A DNA stretch of 64,000 bases from Stichopus chloronotus (taxonomy: Eukaryota; Echinodermata; Holothuroidea; Aspidochirotida; Stichopodidae), in the NCBI GenBank assembly GCA_021234535.1, contig CM037843.1, positions 7,226,320-7,290,319 of the forward strand, written 5' to 3'. This document shows positions 34,365 to 49,300 of the stretch, in pieces. Position 1 is the stretch's first letter, and each line of letters opens with the position of its first letter. The position numbers and the translations under genes are program-made. The notes under the pieces are model-generated. The model was not told the DNA's origin. It ran no database searches and was given only the letters and a program-made list of their open reading frames with translations.

Positions 34365-37300
34365 CTAAAAGTAAAACAAGAAATTTGAATATGAGGAAAT
34401 GAGAGTAGAAAAACATAACTGATACAAATTTCAATGGCCTTCACAAGTGACAGACTTACAAACTTTGATCATACAAAACATCAATGGAGAGTAAAACAGC
34501 TGTTCTCCACTTAATGCCTGTAGTCAGGGGAAGGTTACCATAAGGGAGTTCCCCATGAAATAATTTCTTCCCCTCTTGAATTTTTTCGGTGAAAACATTG
34601 CTAACATTATGTCACATTTGGAAGGGGGACCTGCCTTTATTTCTATTTTGGTACCCTCCAAATCTGAATATTACCATTTTTGAAAAAAAAAAAATCATAT
34701 CTGACTTTAAGTGTTACCATAATACCATGTATATTAAGCTTGGATAACTTCCAGTTCCTTAGATATCCATACATCTGCCAGACTACCCAACATGACTGGT
34801 TGTCACATGTCTTTCATGTAAGTAAGGTGCTCACTGTAAGTTCATTACATATACGAAGTTCATTTAATGTCAGTCAAATGACAGTCATCAAATGTAACTT
34901 GTCTAGACATAATCTCTACCAGAGCTTGCAAGTATCGTTGTAAAAACAGATACCCTGATAGAAGCAATAGCTAATGCTATAAAAAAAAAAAAATACAAAA
35001 ATACAAAAAGCGCACGAGCGGTTAGGCCCTGGATACATCAATGTGACTACTGAAGAACTAAAAGCTAATGGAGAGGCAGGAGTGGATATACTGCAAAAAC
35101 TGCAACAGGATATGGGAAAGTGAAGTATTTCTCCTGATGAGTGGGGCAAATCCATCATTACCCCTATACTCAAGATGAAGGAAAATGCACTGTCTGCATC
35201 AATTGCAACAAAAGCAGACTGAGCTTGCTAAACTATGCAGGTACAATCACCATTATTTCCTGAAAAAATCACCAAAAGAGCTGAAGAAATTATGTCTGAA
35301 TCTGAAGCTGGATTCACAAAGGCCAATCAAATGTGAATCATACTGTAATAAAACTATTCACACTATAATAACTAAAAATAACCATGAACAGCGTAAGGAT
35401 TTACTCTGTTGCTGTACACACTTTGAGAAAGCAATGGTGGGGGGGAGGAGGGAGTGGTGGGGAGCATTAATCTGTTTCGCACAAAGGTATATGGAAAGCC
35501 TTCAGCACCTCTGGATTATGCACTAATGTTATAAACATGTTGAAGGCCCTCTACAGAAAGTCCAGCAGAGCAGTGTAGTCCAGCAGAGTCAGTGGGAGAA
35601 CTGCCTGATTGGTTCCACACTCACATCTGTAGTAGATGTGTCACATTTGCTCAATTTTTTCAACAACCTTGTTGGCAAATTAATGAATAGCATTAACAGA
35701 CCTGCATGGCATAACATCATGGAACAGATGGAAAGGCAGAGCAACCGACCCATACTGACAGCTTAGACATATAGATTGCTGTTCAATTCAAGCTATCTTT
35801 CACCTCATTAAAATACAAGAAAAGTATCTCATAACTGTGTACTACCTAGTAGTACATACATACCTATGTCAAAATTGATTGAAGACACTGATGCTGCCTG
35901 TGACTGTCACTCAATATTGACCTTCACCTTTAGAGAAACAAAGTGGAATCATGCAACCACTACAGTGTGAGTACACAATAAATTTGATGATCTTTTCTGA
36001 CAACATTCCTACAATGCTAACTAGCCCAAGTCTTGTTTCTAATTGGGGTGTACCCAACACATGCATTTGTAGAAAGGCCAAACTTAATTACAGGTAATTT
36101 GATTCCTACACTTCCTCTTGGAACTTGTAAACGATACCACCTCAGAGCTGTCATTCATGATATATGAGGGCATGGTCTGAGGGCATGGCATTGTGTGACC
36201 AGGCAAACATGAAATCTCAACCAAGTGGAGGATATCTTCCGCTTAGATCGACAGAAATATTGCAGTACACATTCTGCACAGTATTTGAGAACAAAAAGAT
36301 TTATTCTTAATTGTAATAATGGTGACTCACATAAATAATCAGTCCATCCAAAAATGCCAAAATATTACTGGATTTGCTCTCATATGTGCTTAGATGCCTA
36401 CTTTTTTTCTTCTTGTTTATTTTCCATTTTTTGTATCATGGGTGGGAATCAGTAAATTTTACAGTGAGATGTAGGTGGTGGCATTTGTTGATATAGGTGT
36501 AGATTTGCTGCTGGTGACTGGCTACTATTAACTACCCTAAAGAGTAAAATGTTAAAACTCCTGAAACAGCAAGGGTCATGCATTCTTGACTGTCTTTCCC
36601 CTCTCAAGATATGGGCAACTAGTACAGAACTACTGAAGGGGCCAGCCTGTAGCAATAAACAGAGAAATTCCCAAGAGAAGGGAGAACCGACAGGCAATTA
36701 TTCCAAAATCAGATCCAGTATAGGCCAGGGAGGGAGGTCTTAAGAATGAAAGGGGCATCTAAAGGAGAGTAGATCCATGTAACACCATGATGCAACCACA
36801 ACCCTTGGGAGTAGGGATGCCCCTGGAGGAGAATCATCCCAGCTCCCAAGTTTGCACAAACTTGAGAAGGAACTCCACACATACACTGCGCTGTGGGGCA
36901 AAGCATGAACATCCTCTGTAAGAGCAACCAAAGAAGTCCTGAAATGGTCCTGAGAGAGCAAAAGGCCCACAACTGTGTCAGGGAATGAGGTAAAGGGGCC
37001 TCAGGGTACAATAAAAAGAAGAAACTCAACCAATAGGGTTCAGCATCTTGTGTAAGGCGGTTGGAAGAATCTCTACTGTAGGTATGATTTAAAACCTATT
37101 AAGTGGAAGTCAGAGGAAAAGAGTGGCCAGTGCACCAGCTCTGCCAAAGGTAAGCTTGACCAGGTCTAGGAGGCAGGACTGACCTACTCCCATAGGTTGT
37201 GTGAGTTGAGCACCACTGACATGGTCAAAATGCATATGTGACTCATCCAGAAGGTAGGGAGGAAGATAACATCAGATAATCTCTGACCTATATTTCCATT

Positions 37301-40300
37301 TGTATTCAGATGTAGCACTAGGTCTATTCCAATAAAGGATAATAACTTGTCACAACAACAGGCCAGGCCAAATGCAAACAGACAATTCAGGTCTTGAAAA
37401 AGGAGTGTGTTCATGAAAATAGAGGAACAAAGTACCATGTCATCACTTTATAGCTTACATAAAATTTTCTTTTGTCTACACAGTACTCAGATCTCAGACA
37501 TAATTTCTTTTGCTACACTGACTTACATTAGCTCAAATATGGAATTTTTAAAGTACTGCTTTTTGTGTAAAGAACAAACCTCCTTTTGTTTTCTCGTTTC
37601 CAACCAATCAGCTGTTTTCTTCAGTATTGCTCTCATGGTGATGGGTATAGACAAGCACTTCTGAAGAACTTTTGTCGCATACTCTTCACTGCAAAATGGC
37701 TCTTCCCCTTCCCTCGGGTACAGTTTACATTTAGGGTTGGATCCATCTGATGTGTCAAACTCGACTGAAATAAGAAATTTTGAAAAGATAAATATAATAT
37801 CTGACACTGGAGAGAGAAATACTGCACACAGTGATCACATTTTTAGAAAAAAAAACATATCTGACAAGTTTCCACAAACTAGACAAATGCTTAGTTACAT
37901 GAAATGAAACAAGTAGTGAAAAAAGACTTGACAATTTTACATACCACAAGCCATCCCATCTTTGGCTGGGTGTTCAAAGAGAACAGTCATTCTGTGAAGG
38001 TTGTATGCTGTAACCTCAAACACCTCTTCACTCTCATCATCTGCAAGTTACAAGAGACAGTTGACCTTTAACTAACTTACCAGAACTAACAAGGCAGTAG
38101 TCAGTCCAAACATCTGACCGCTTTTTTTTTCTTTCATGAATAGGAAAGATTTCAAGCACATGCCCATGAAAAACTTTTATGGCATAACTTACTTTAACAC
38201 CAGTCTAAACTTAGACTTTTTGTTTTTGGTAAACATTCCATTAAAGAATCAAGCTAGATGGAAGCATTTACAAAATTCCTATGAGACAATAGTGTAACAA
38301 AATGTATCAAAAGTCAAAACAGCCAAGCTTTCCCAATAATTTCTGCACTAGCTGTACACGATGAGACTGCAGGTAATGCAGTAATGCAGCACCAAATCAG
38401 AATGCAGGAATGCATTGTGGTTTCTACAACATAACCCGAGTTTTAATTAAACGACATGTTACAGCAGCTACTTAATTACAGTAATCAATATGTAAAGCAA
38501 AAACGTTGACTTATGACAAACATTAAAACAATTATGAGATCGATGGATACTTTTGTCTTAATATATATCTCATGGATTTGATGTTCCACAGTTACTGCAA
38601 GTTTTCCCCATAACGATGTTTGACTTCTACACGAAACTATAGGCATATTTTACTCAATGTGGTGTACCTACCTACTGATATAAAGTCAGTTCAAGATCCT
38701 CTACTAGAGTTGTAATGTTCACAAGGTTTTTGTAATTTGACCTCTGTTAACCTCAAATGACCTATTACTGCTACCAAAATCAATAAATTTCTTGTATTTA
38801 ATGCAATGCAACTATGAATTATGCACATGCTAAGTCCAAATTCCCTTTGTCAGATATTGTTCTTACAAGTTTTAAATTAGCATGAACATTGACGAAACCA
38901 TCTCTCATCAAACTCAAAAGCTTCAAACACCCTGTGTCATTCAGCCTCTAGCATCTAGACTACGGAACCATAGTGCAGTACACCTACTGAAGTATCACTA
39001 TAATAAACATCAGACTTGTGCCTTTTCATAGGCTTTTAGGTGACATTATTTAATTAGGTACCTAATTACTTATTTCATTATTACCACTTACTAATTAGTA
39101 ATTGTTTTCATAGTAAGACACAATCAAGATGACATTCTCGCTGCGCTCTATAGGAAATGGAGAGCTATGAAAAGGCACAGAAAAAGTAATTCACTGATTT
39201 TAACTTGAAACTGGATTACTTACTTTCTTTGTCAGTCTTTCGAACACAACTGGCAACAAGAGCATTGTAGATGGCTTGTTGGCGCAAGTTCCGTATGGTC
39301 TGTAGAGCTTGAGAGTGTTGGAAAAACAAAACTTTTGTGATGAGCAGCCCTCTTATTTCCCCTACCATTGGAGAATCAGTCACGTAGTAACGCTGTTTCT
39401 GGTCAGGGAGGTTCTGAAAAGTATGACAAACAATAGCTGTCACCAAAAGAGTGTTAGGCAACTTAAGCAGTGATGATACTATGGGATGGAGGGGGGATAG
39501 AAGGGGGGTATGTAAGACAAAGTGCCCAAATCTCCAACATCCAAACACATCAGAACAAGAAAGGCATAGCAACCTCATCAACTGTAAGAGGAAACTACTG
39601 AGATGTACCTTTAGTAGTTCCCTAAAAGACTTGTTCTGGAGCACTAATTGTTGTTTCTTCAACATGCTCTTCACTGTCAGAGGTTAAATTTAAGGAATAA
39701 TTTAACTTACCACATGGAAGGTATAACCCCTCGGATGTGGCATACTCCTCGTCTGTTGATTGGTGATGAAATCTGGATCCAAAGTGTGACGACAGATCAG
39801 AGTGTTGATTGGCAATGCTGTCTGGTGTTCACTGTATAGCACTGTAACACCTTAGAAAGGTCAAAAGAGAAAAAAAGACATAACTATAAAAACACATGTG
39901 GGACCACTGCATTCAGTAACTAAACCATTCACAGTAAGACACTGACCAGTGTTACCCAGGGGAGTTCAACCAGGTAGTGAATCCAGTTTTGCAGTCAATT
40001 TGCCTTCTCTGAACCTGCTTTGAAGATCAAGTACTTGTTCGCTCAATCTTCAGAATGTGTGATCGAAACAGGACGTCTGGTTGGAAACAGAACGCCGTTC
40101 TGAAAAGGAATGGCCTAGGTTCAATCCGCGATGCGTAATCCACACGACTGTACATGAATGGAAGTCGGTCTCAGTGGTGCATGTAGGCCTGCACATAGAC
40201 TTCAGACTACCTCACTGTATTCCCAGTTTGTATTGCTTGATGATAAAAATGATGCCTTTGGTGACAATAAATTTGATCTGTCCAGTTTGGGTGGAAGACC

Positions 40301-43300
40301 TGGCTTAGGACCCTCCTGCTTATAAATCTTACACACAAATAGCCTTATATCTTAAGATTTCTGTTTTCTTTCAGTATTTAATGAACTTCTTGGAGAAATG
40401 CATGTTGATATTTAAAATGAATTAAAAGGGAACACAGATGCAAAGGAGCACTATACTTCAGCTCACATCAGCTTGCATTATACAGCGAATGGATTCATTC
40501 CATGCCAAATTCTGCGGGTTTAACACCTGAATGGTTTCTTAAGAAATATCCAAATTGAGGAGGATTCTGCCGATACAAACGACACACCAACGTTTGCTGA
40601 GGTTCCGTGGCAAATGAGTTCCATCACTCCTTTGCATCATCACTTTCTGGTGCAAAGAGCACCAGCTCAATCTGGTGCTGTTCACATCGAGCCCTTGTCT
40701 ACAGTGGACGCTATTTCTGCAGGATTATTTGCGGCAAATTTTCAGGTAAAGTATTGCAATGTGACATCTCTACCAACTAAGAAACAATTGCGGGGAGGAG
40801 TCATTCACATTTGACTAGTCGACAGTTGCGAAGTTTAACCTGAAGACGTTCACTACGGTTGATGTGACAAACTGAGTGCAACAACTGTCACAATCGTGAA
40901 AGTTCAACATTTTTATCCTCCTTCAGTTATCATCCTTACAAACTAGGAGCCAGGGAACTTCTATAGGCTAAGGTCTAATAAATAAGAACACAACGAAACT
41001 TACCACTACATCCTTATGATCAACCAAGATGAGGTTTAACTCATCACAGGTTTAACCCTTAATGATCAGCAACATCTCTGACAAAAAAAAAACTCAACGT
41101 TAGCATCTTCTTTCAGTTATCATCAGTCCGAACTAAGAGCCAGGGAATTTCTAATAGCCTGAGTCTAATAACAAGAACACAATCAAACTTACCACTACAT
41201 ACTTATAATCATGTTATGTTTAAACCCTCACGGATAAGCAGCAAATCACCAGCATTTAGTAAATGTATGATTTGGGATGGAAATTTGTTCCCAGGATTAT
41301 AAACTCATCCAAATGCTCATATCAAGGGATGCAAATTTTTGCAAGTTAGCAGGAATAAATTGTTTACAAACTTATCATTGTGTTGTTTACACTTGCCCCC
41401 CCCCCCCCCCCCCCACAAAAAAAGACCAGACATGCCCTCAATACAGTGCAGACAAAAGTAGGTGTTAGGATCAAACTTTTCATGAGGTCACATCTTACCT
41501 GCATTCTGAAGTTGTTTCAAAAGCAAGACAGACACAGGCATTGGCTGACTTAGAGTCAAGGTGAATACAGCTGGCAAGGCAATGCTATTTGTCGGTCCCA
41601 GTTGAGAACTGATGTGAGTACTGGAGAGGAATCATTACAATAGTCACTCCTATATGAGTCTCATTAAACGACAGTCTAAAGAAAATGGCACAACAACACA
41701 GAAAATTGCTTACAGATGTATCAGAGGATAAAAGTGCGAAAAGAAATCTGTTGTTTAGGCTTAAGAATGTGTCCAAATGAGTTCATTTCAGATCAGTTTG
41801 TTTCTTTAGCGGCCTTAAAGCAATAAAGAGGACAATTACTACATTTATGATTCATAAAACCTTTCTGAAGACAACAGAAATATTTTAAAAGGAATTCAGT
41901 TTGTATCAATACATCATCAAAAATGTTATAGCTAAAATAAAACTGATTCAAGAGGACAAGAAATGCTATTGCAGACCTAGACACAAATATGTGACATTGT
42001 AATCTAGCGGACAATGTGTGATATGTGATATGGTCATCCACCTTTTCTTTTGTGCTTTATGTCACACATATGTGAAATTGTACTTCTACACCTTTTACTC
42101 TAAAGACATCATATTATCATTGTTTTGGCATGAATTTGTTCGACTAGCACACTATGTATTCAACACGTCTCTCCTTGAGTCTACTTATCTCTCTTGTTGC
42201 TAAACCCTACCTTAAGCTGCCTCATTGACTTGTCTGATAACCTTATGTGATCACAAGGTTGTAAAGAATATTTAGTAACAGGCTCAGCATTTGCCTGATA
42301 GTACCTCCTTTTTGATACAACTATGTTCCCTGAACTGCACGTTTTCTGCTGCATGATCTGGGACGTTGCTTGGTAACAGTACAGAATACACAAAAACTAC
42401 AACATCACAATGCTATGAGCTGCTAAATTCTTCTCAGAGTCACAACATTGTGGAATTAAGCTGTAACTGATATTGAGAAGGCAAAGAAGACTTACACCTT
42501 CCCCTCATTTGTGCTTGGAACGATAAGTGGTGTCGTCTGCAGTTTCCGTGGTGACGAATTCTCCAGGCCTACGGAAACCCACAGACCGATATCTTTGGGC
42601 AATGGATCTGCAAAAAAAAATAGAAAGTTCCTCATAAATCAGGCGTGAAAGACCAGAGAATGCCAAGAGATAAATGCTACACAAAATTAAATGTTCAAGA
42701 AAGAATATACTTGTTTCAAGTCTACAACACAATTTTGTACCTAAACAATTATCAGGTACTGGATTCAATGTTTTGAACACTATGACCAATGAAAGGGAAA
42801 ACAGAAGGTCACATGACTTTGTAAATCACATGACTTTGGAATTCTGTGCCACTATTCTTGAGGAGTTTGCACACGAAATTCTCAGGATGCTGCATTGCTG
42901 AGCTGAAAGCATTGCAAGGACCTGAACAAATTTCTTGCTGATAAGATGTATTTGAACTGTAGTCTGCAACTGACCTCAAAGAAATGGACAGATATTCTGC
43001 TTATTTAGGGTTACCTAACTACATTCAAGAGTAAACTGCAGAGCAATTTAAAGTTACAGATGTTATGCTTGCTTTATTGAGATTGTGTCCACTGTTGACC
43101 TAAAATGTCCTCTATCTCCCCTAAAATATAACAGAGATGACATTCATGTGACAATCACTTTTTGAGACATCTAGTTTGAAAGGGTTTTAGAGATCAACCT
43201 CTGGTGACATCAAATCTCCTTTGACCTCACCTGAAAACGATAAGGATAATTAACTCACAGGGGACATTTCCATTTACACCAAGTTTGAGACAGTTTGAGA

Positions 43301-46300
43301 CCTTCCCGTCCTTGAAATATCATGTTTTCAAGGTTTTCAAAGTATTACCTCTGTTGAACTTGAGTGACATTTGATCTCCATAACAACAGCAGGAATGAGC
43401 TACTCATGAAGAGCTACCAATGTTCTTAGTTTGGACAACAGTCACTTCATGAGATGTTTTGCTAGGAAAGTTGTCAGATTTTAACCTCCGGTGACCTCAA
43501 ATGACCTTTGACGGTTATGACACATAATTGGGATCATTTAAACACAACAGACAACCTGCACCCCAAGACTAAAGTTCCAGCAACTCTCCCTCATTGAGAT
43601 ACGATGTTAACAAGGTTTTCAAGCTATGACATCTACTGACCTCAAGGGACTTTTAAGATGCATTGAAACATTAGTGATTATCTACAGATATAGACTTATC
43701 AGTGTTTACAGTTTCAAGTTCCAACAACATTCACTTCTTGAGGTATCTTGTTTGAAATGTTTCCAGACTTCAATCTCTGGTGAAGTTAAATGACCTTTGA
43801 AACACCCTGAGAAACAACTGGGGTCATTTACTCTCAACAGACTAAACACCCATCACCATGGCTTAGAGTAAATTGCCTTTTGGCAAAAGATCAAAAAGTT
43901 AGTCATTACCATCAGGGCCCAATTCTTTTGGTTGTTGCTGCTTGACATCGAGGAGGTCGTACGGTGAGATGAAGTAAGTCAGTCTCATGTGGCGACCTGG
44001 AAGACGGCATCAACAGAAGGATCTTTGCAATGGATGACTCGTTCGAATACTTGAATATTAACAGAATTTTCAGGTGCATACGTACCGAAAACAATCTCGA
44101 TCTCTGATTGACTGGTAAATGCAACGGGTAATTGGGACAGAATCAAATCAAATACATATCTGAGGAAAATATAAACTAAGAAAGTAATGGGATACAAGTG
44201 GTCTCGAGATCTCACACACTTACATCGATGAACTGAAAACAAGAAGATTTTCACCGCCATTTACTGTAAAATACTAAGAACGTTGATATTATGAAAACTA
44301 CCCACAACACTTCCTGACGATACTGACGACATAACGGTCCAAATTTTGCCTTGCAAAAATCTTTTAATGAAGGTTTATCAATCTATCAGGCTGAACTTAC
44401 AAGTATGGTTTTCTTCCTTTGATTTGATTCAACACAAAAATGCAGTCAAAAGTAAAATTTTCTAATTATTTCCAATACAAAGAGCGATGTCCAACACAGA
44501 ATCATCCCTGACAGAATCATCCCAACAGTTTGCATAATCCTTGCAGATTAGTTTAACCTACTTCAGTAAACACCTAGTCAACTATTTGGTAAGGTTTCCG
44601 ATGGTCTAGTGATACTCACCACCAGTTCTCGGTGAGCAATACCCGAGGTTATTCTTGACCACGGCCAGGGCTGTATATCCAGGTCTGAAGTTCAAACATG
44701 AAGAACAATAACATATTGTTTCTATTATGTCCACAGTCTTGATGAACTGTTTATGAACTAATACTTAGAGATGACAACAAACAGGGTTTCCGCTGATTCT
44801 AGGAAATTACTGCCAAGACTTATCCATGACTTTCCTGGGACCAAATGAAGAATTTGCATGACTTTCCTCCTCACATCTTACATAAAGTTTTTCAACTATA
44901 ACAGCAAAAGCCAAAGCAATATGAGGTGACAAGAATAATGTTTGATGTTATGAGTGAGAATACATTTCAATATTAAAGGGAAATAAGGCCACAGAAGGCC
45001 ATAAAAGACAATATTTTTAAAACATTTCTTTGTCCACAAATATTTGTGGACACAGAACGACAGACTAATCACAGTGAGGAAGGACGGTGGTCTTCTTCAC
45101 AATAAAACGGTTTCTCACAGATAGAAACCAGTTATTTGTTGCCCAGAAATAATTTGTTCAACCAAACTTTCCAAAATTCAAGTGATGCAGCATCATCCGT
45201 TACTCATCACATGTACGGTGTTTTGAGGAGATGGAGCTTTTGATGTTTATTGATGAGACTGAATGCTTTGACGATGTTTACAGCTGCTTTCTTTGACTGC
45301 CATACTGATGTATTCTATATGCCCTATTTCCCTCTAAGAAAGAGAAACAATGTCAAGTTTCCATGACTTTCCCAGGACTTCACACACTTTCTCTAAATTT
45401 TGAAACTTCTCCAGGCCTTGAAATAATTTTCCAAATTTTCATGGCTGTTCCAGGTGTTCTTTGACCATGGGAACTCTGAACAAAGCAGTTTGTTTGCATA
45501 GGATAGCAATTTCATACCAAGGTACCAAACTAGGCTGATCCATCAGGTACCTGACTTCTGGACAACACACGACTAGGTTAAGTATGCATTCAAGACAGAT
45601 CTGCATTGCCACATACAATTTACGGTTTGCCACAGGATTGCTTCCATGCTGTTCTAAAAAGACTTCAACAACATTATTCACTGATTTGCTTTAATTAAAA
45701 GAAACAACCATAAAATTCAGCATTATAAAGGAAGCTAATGACAAAATTTCTGTGACAATTCATTGTATTTCATGATCCCCTGCAAACTCTGTTTTCATGT
45801 TATGTACATTAATTATGGGAAACAATCCCAACAAATCTCACTTTTATGCATGGGATACCATCTTGTACAGAAACTATCAGTAGGACCACACACACACTGA
45901 TCTCCATCTTGCAGTAAAAAAAAGGGCACACTTAGTGCACTCTCTGCTCAGTTACATTCTGGGAATGTCTTTCCTTCACAGTGACTAGAGAGTTCGTGTA
46001 AAGCCTAAGCAACAGTTTGCCAAAATAACTTGTAAACGACATTAACCACAGACTCATTCAGGATTCCTTGAGCACGTGCATTTGAAAAATGCCACGTAAA
46101 GTATGGCAATAAAAAGTTGGATTTTAAAATTTTCACGAATTTTGTAAAATTTGAATGAATTTGGAAGAAATTCATTTACAATCTTGCAATTTCGTTCCAT
46201 GAACTTAACGAAGGGTTTAAGCTGAACCACTGTTCAATGGACAGTTTAACTGTATTACATAGTGCCAGAGGGAATACTTCAAAAGAAGTATGTTTGCTCT

Positions 46301-49300
46301 CTCAAAGACATGGATACATTCTTTGATACATAAATTCATACTAACTCTCAGATTCACCATGTCTTACGAGTACAGATAATACTTTCTTCATCCTACAGGT
46401 GAACTTACTTTTTAGTGATGGTAAAAATAGTCAGCAAATCTTTCTCCAGGCACTGCAAACTGCTGAATGCTTTTGCCTTCTGATTACTAAGAGAAATGAT
46501 AACAGAGGGGGAGAGAACGACTGTGAAAACTGAAATAGAACTACAGCATCCCTTGAAGTGTTTAAACCATAGAGATAGATAAATCAGAAGAACGTCAGGC
46601 TAATTTCTAACACACTGAACAAATGCAGGCTAATATAATACTTGCTCTCTGTGGCAAAACAACTCTGAATAAAACATTTGCCACATACAATGCCTGTATG
46701 GCCAAAGAATTTGATCATTGGATACCTAACTATATCTTCTTGGAAAACAGATGTAAATACACCCATCTGACCCTTTGATGTAAACTGATGCTATGTATGT
46801 ATAATGAAAATTTCAATTTAACTGCTTGCCAGTTATAGTATCCTAAACTCTATGCCACTGTTGCTCCAAGGTGACAGCATATGTAGATGATAGTGTAATG
46901 TTTCTGCTAGTTAAATCAGAGAACTTTTTACCTAACAGAGTTAGGATGCCCCCTATGTATATTTCTTGGCTTCGTTTACTGTTCTCTGATGTCATTCTGG
47001 TGGAACCTCAGGTGTGTCTAATATTAAGATAATCTGTCCTTTGAATTCTTCACATCAAACAACACAATATAAGTTTCTGGCAACATTACATTGTTCAAAG
47101 CCTATCAAGAAATTGATGAGATATTCCTTGTTTCATGGTGAAGTTCATAAAATGCCAGGTGTAAGGACCAAAGAAAGCTTTACTTTATTTTTCATCACAC
47201 ATGGATGTTAAGTTTAAGTAAGGAAATTCAACCTGAGAAAACTGCAATGACTGAGTCCTTTAAGAGTTGGTATTTACCACTAGCTGGGTTAAACTACGTG
47301 GACAGTAAGACAAGGCTACACTCTTACCGGTCTGACTGACAAAACTGTCTAAAGTGAATGAAATGATGAGCATATCTATAAGTAACTTTTACATAGCTTC
47401 ACAGTTTCAGATATTTGCAGCAAATAAAAAAAATATGTAGATTTTAAAAAAGGTAAATGTACTTACACGTCTCCTCCTGTTTGGTAGAACTCTGACAGGC
47501 CACTGAGATGATCCCCGAATTCTTTGAAATTATTTTGCTTCAAAGATTCTGACATCTCTGGACAGCTCTAAGAGGAAAAATAGTAAACCCAGTCAGTAAT
47601 CTATAACCTACAAACAAAACTATATTGCCGGTAGTGGTGGGTGGCATGCATCATTTGGCACAATACTGAAAACTACTCCTGGCTGCTTCAGACTGCAAAT
47701 AATGAGTTTGTGGCCAGAAATCACAAGATTTTAGAAGAGTTTGGACTGGATGAAAGACCAAACAAAAAAATGTAATAATAATGTATTCATAGACAACTTG
47801 CAAAACAAATCATTCATGGGTGGCAAAATTCTTTGCATGACCATTAGCGTAAAGAGTAATAGCCTACAGAGTTAAGGCACTAGTCTAGTGTTGAAGACAT
47901 TAGACAATAGAAGGGGCTTTCAAATGAAAGAGAATAATTTTCCACAACCCATGTTAATATCTTGCTCCTAATTCCTGTTCACTAGTCACGAATATATTTC
48001 CAGCTACCTTGAGGATACCAAAATGCTACGTAACAGAGGAAAACTATTGCACGAAATCTTTGTTTTTCTATGAAATTGAAACTCCCACTTGTCCTTGGAA
48101 TTTGACACTATTGAATATGTAAATTGGGTGTATTGTAGATTTACCCTAAAGTATTGTGGAAAGGTACTTTAAGGTCACATATAAACTATTGTAATGTTTC
48201 TTTTACAAGAGTCAAGATTATAAAGGAATACAAAGGACATTCAAGTAGTTGTGCCTGGGTGACATCACAAGTTGCCAATTATTATGCAATGTACCATGTT
48301 GCAATATTTTTGTAAAAATTAATTATTTCTGGACTGAACACCCTATTGAGATATGGTTTTTACCATTCAAGAGAGAGAAAAAATATTTCTGTTTTATATG
48401 AAATATGAATTTCTTTCAGTGTTCAAACAGTTTAACTGAGGAATTCAAAGATTGTTGTCGCAGCCTCAGTGAACAGTACCTTTTAATCAACTTTTAACCA
48501 CACTACTTTTGTGAAAAGGATTAATTAACAAATGATGAAACGTCTATACATTATTTGAAGCAGTGCTGGAAAACCTCCACCGATGCCTTGATGACATGAT
48601 TGCAATTTTGCAGTAACAATTGCAACCTGAGGATTTTGATGTTTGACCCCCATGACCACAGGAGATTTACATCAATTTCAGTTAGGGTCTACCTATACCA
48701 TATGGTAAACCTAGACACCAGGCATGGTCAGAACCAGTCTCTCCCGTGTCACGCAAACGTGCATGAACAAACAATATGTATTCTCTCGAAGAATTCATTG
48801 AAGGGAATTTATAAGATGGTTTTGTTTTTAAGTGCAATTGGATTGTTGTTCTTTATCGTTTCTACCTGTTTATGTTTGTGCAATTTTTTTATGTTTTAGC
48901 AGTCCTGTTTTTTATTATTGTATTTCCTCTGGACATTTCTATGTCTTCTTTAACTTTATTATTTAATTAAGTCACATTTGTTTGTCTCTTTCTTTCTACC
49001 ACTTTTATTATTGTAGGCTTTTCTCCTACTCTGTTTCTGTACTTTGTAACTACACTCTTTTACTGCAGATATGTGACTTCCTTTAAGGACACAATAAAGT
49101 TCAATTTTACTTAACTTTACATACACACACACATACTACACCATGGCTTGCAAAGGTTACAAGTTTTACTTGGAACAAAAACTGATAACCAAAGAAAAAT
49201 CAAAGAGAGAACCTTTTGACACCTAGCATTAAGAATGGCAGAATGAGAGTATGGGCACTTTAGTCCCGAGAGCATTGGATGGTAATCTGAGCTGTGCACA

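Noticed and set aside
40081..40308. tRNA gene suggested by a GGTTCAATCC B box
   Set aside because: No acceptor stem, anticodon arm or A box could be found. At most it is a SINE remnant.
43985..44260. 91-codon minus-strand frame overlapping MED1 exon 9
   Set aside because: It is in a different frame from the conserved LTYFISPYDLLD exon and runs through the intron.
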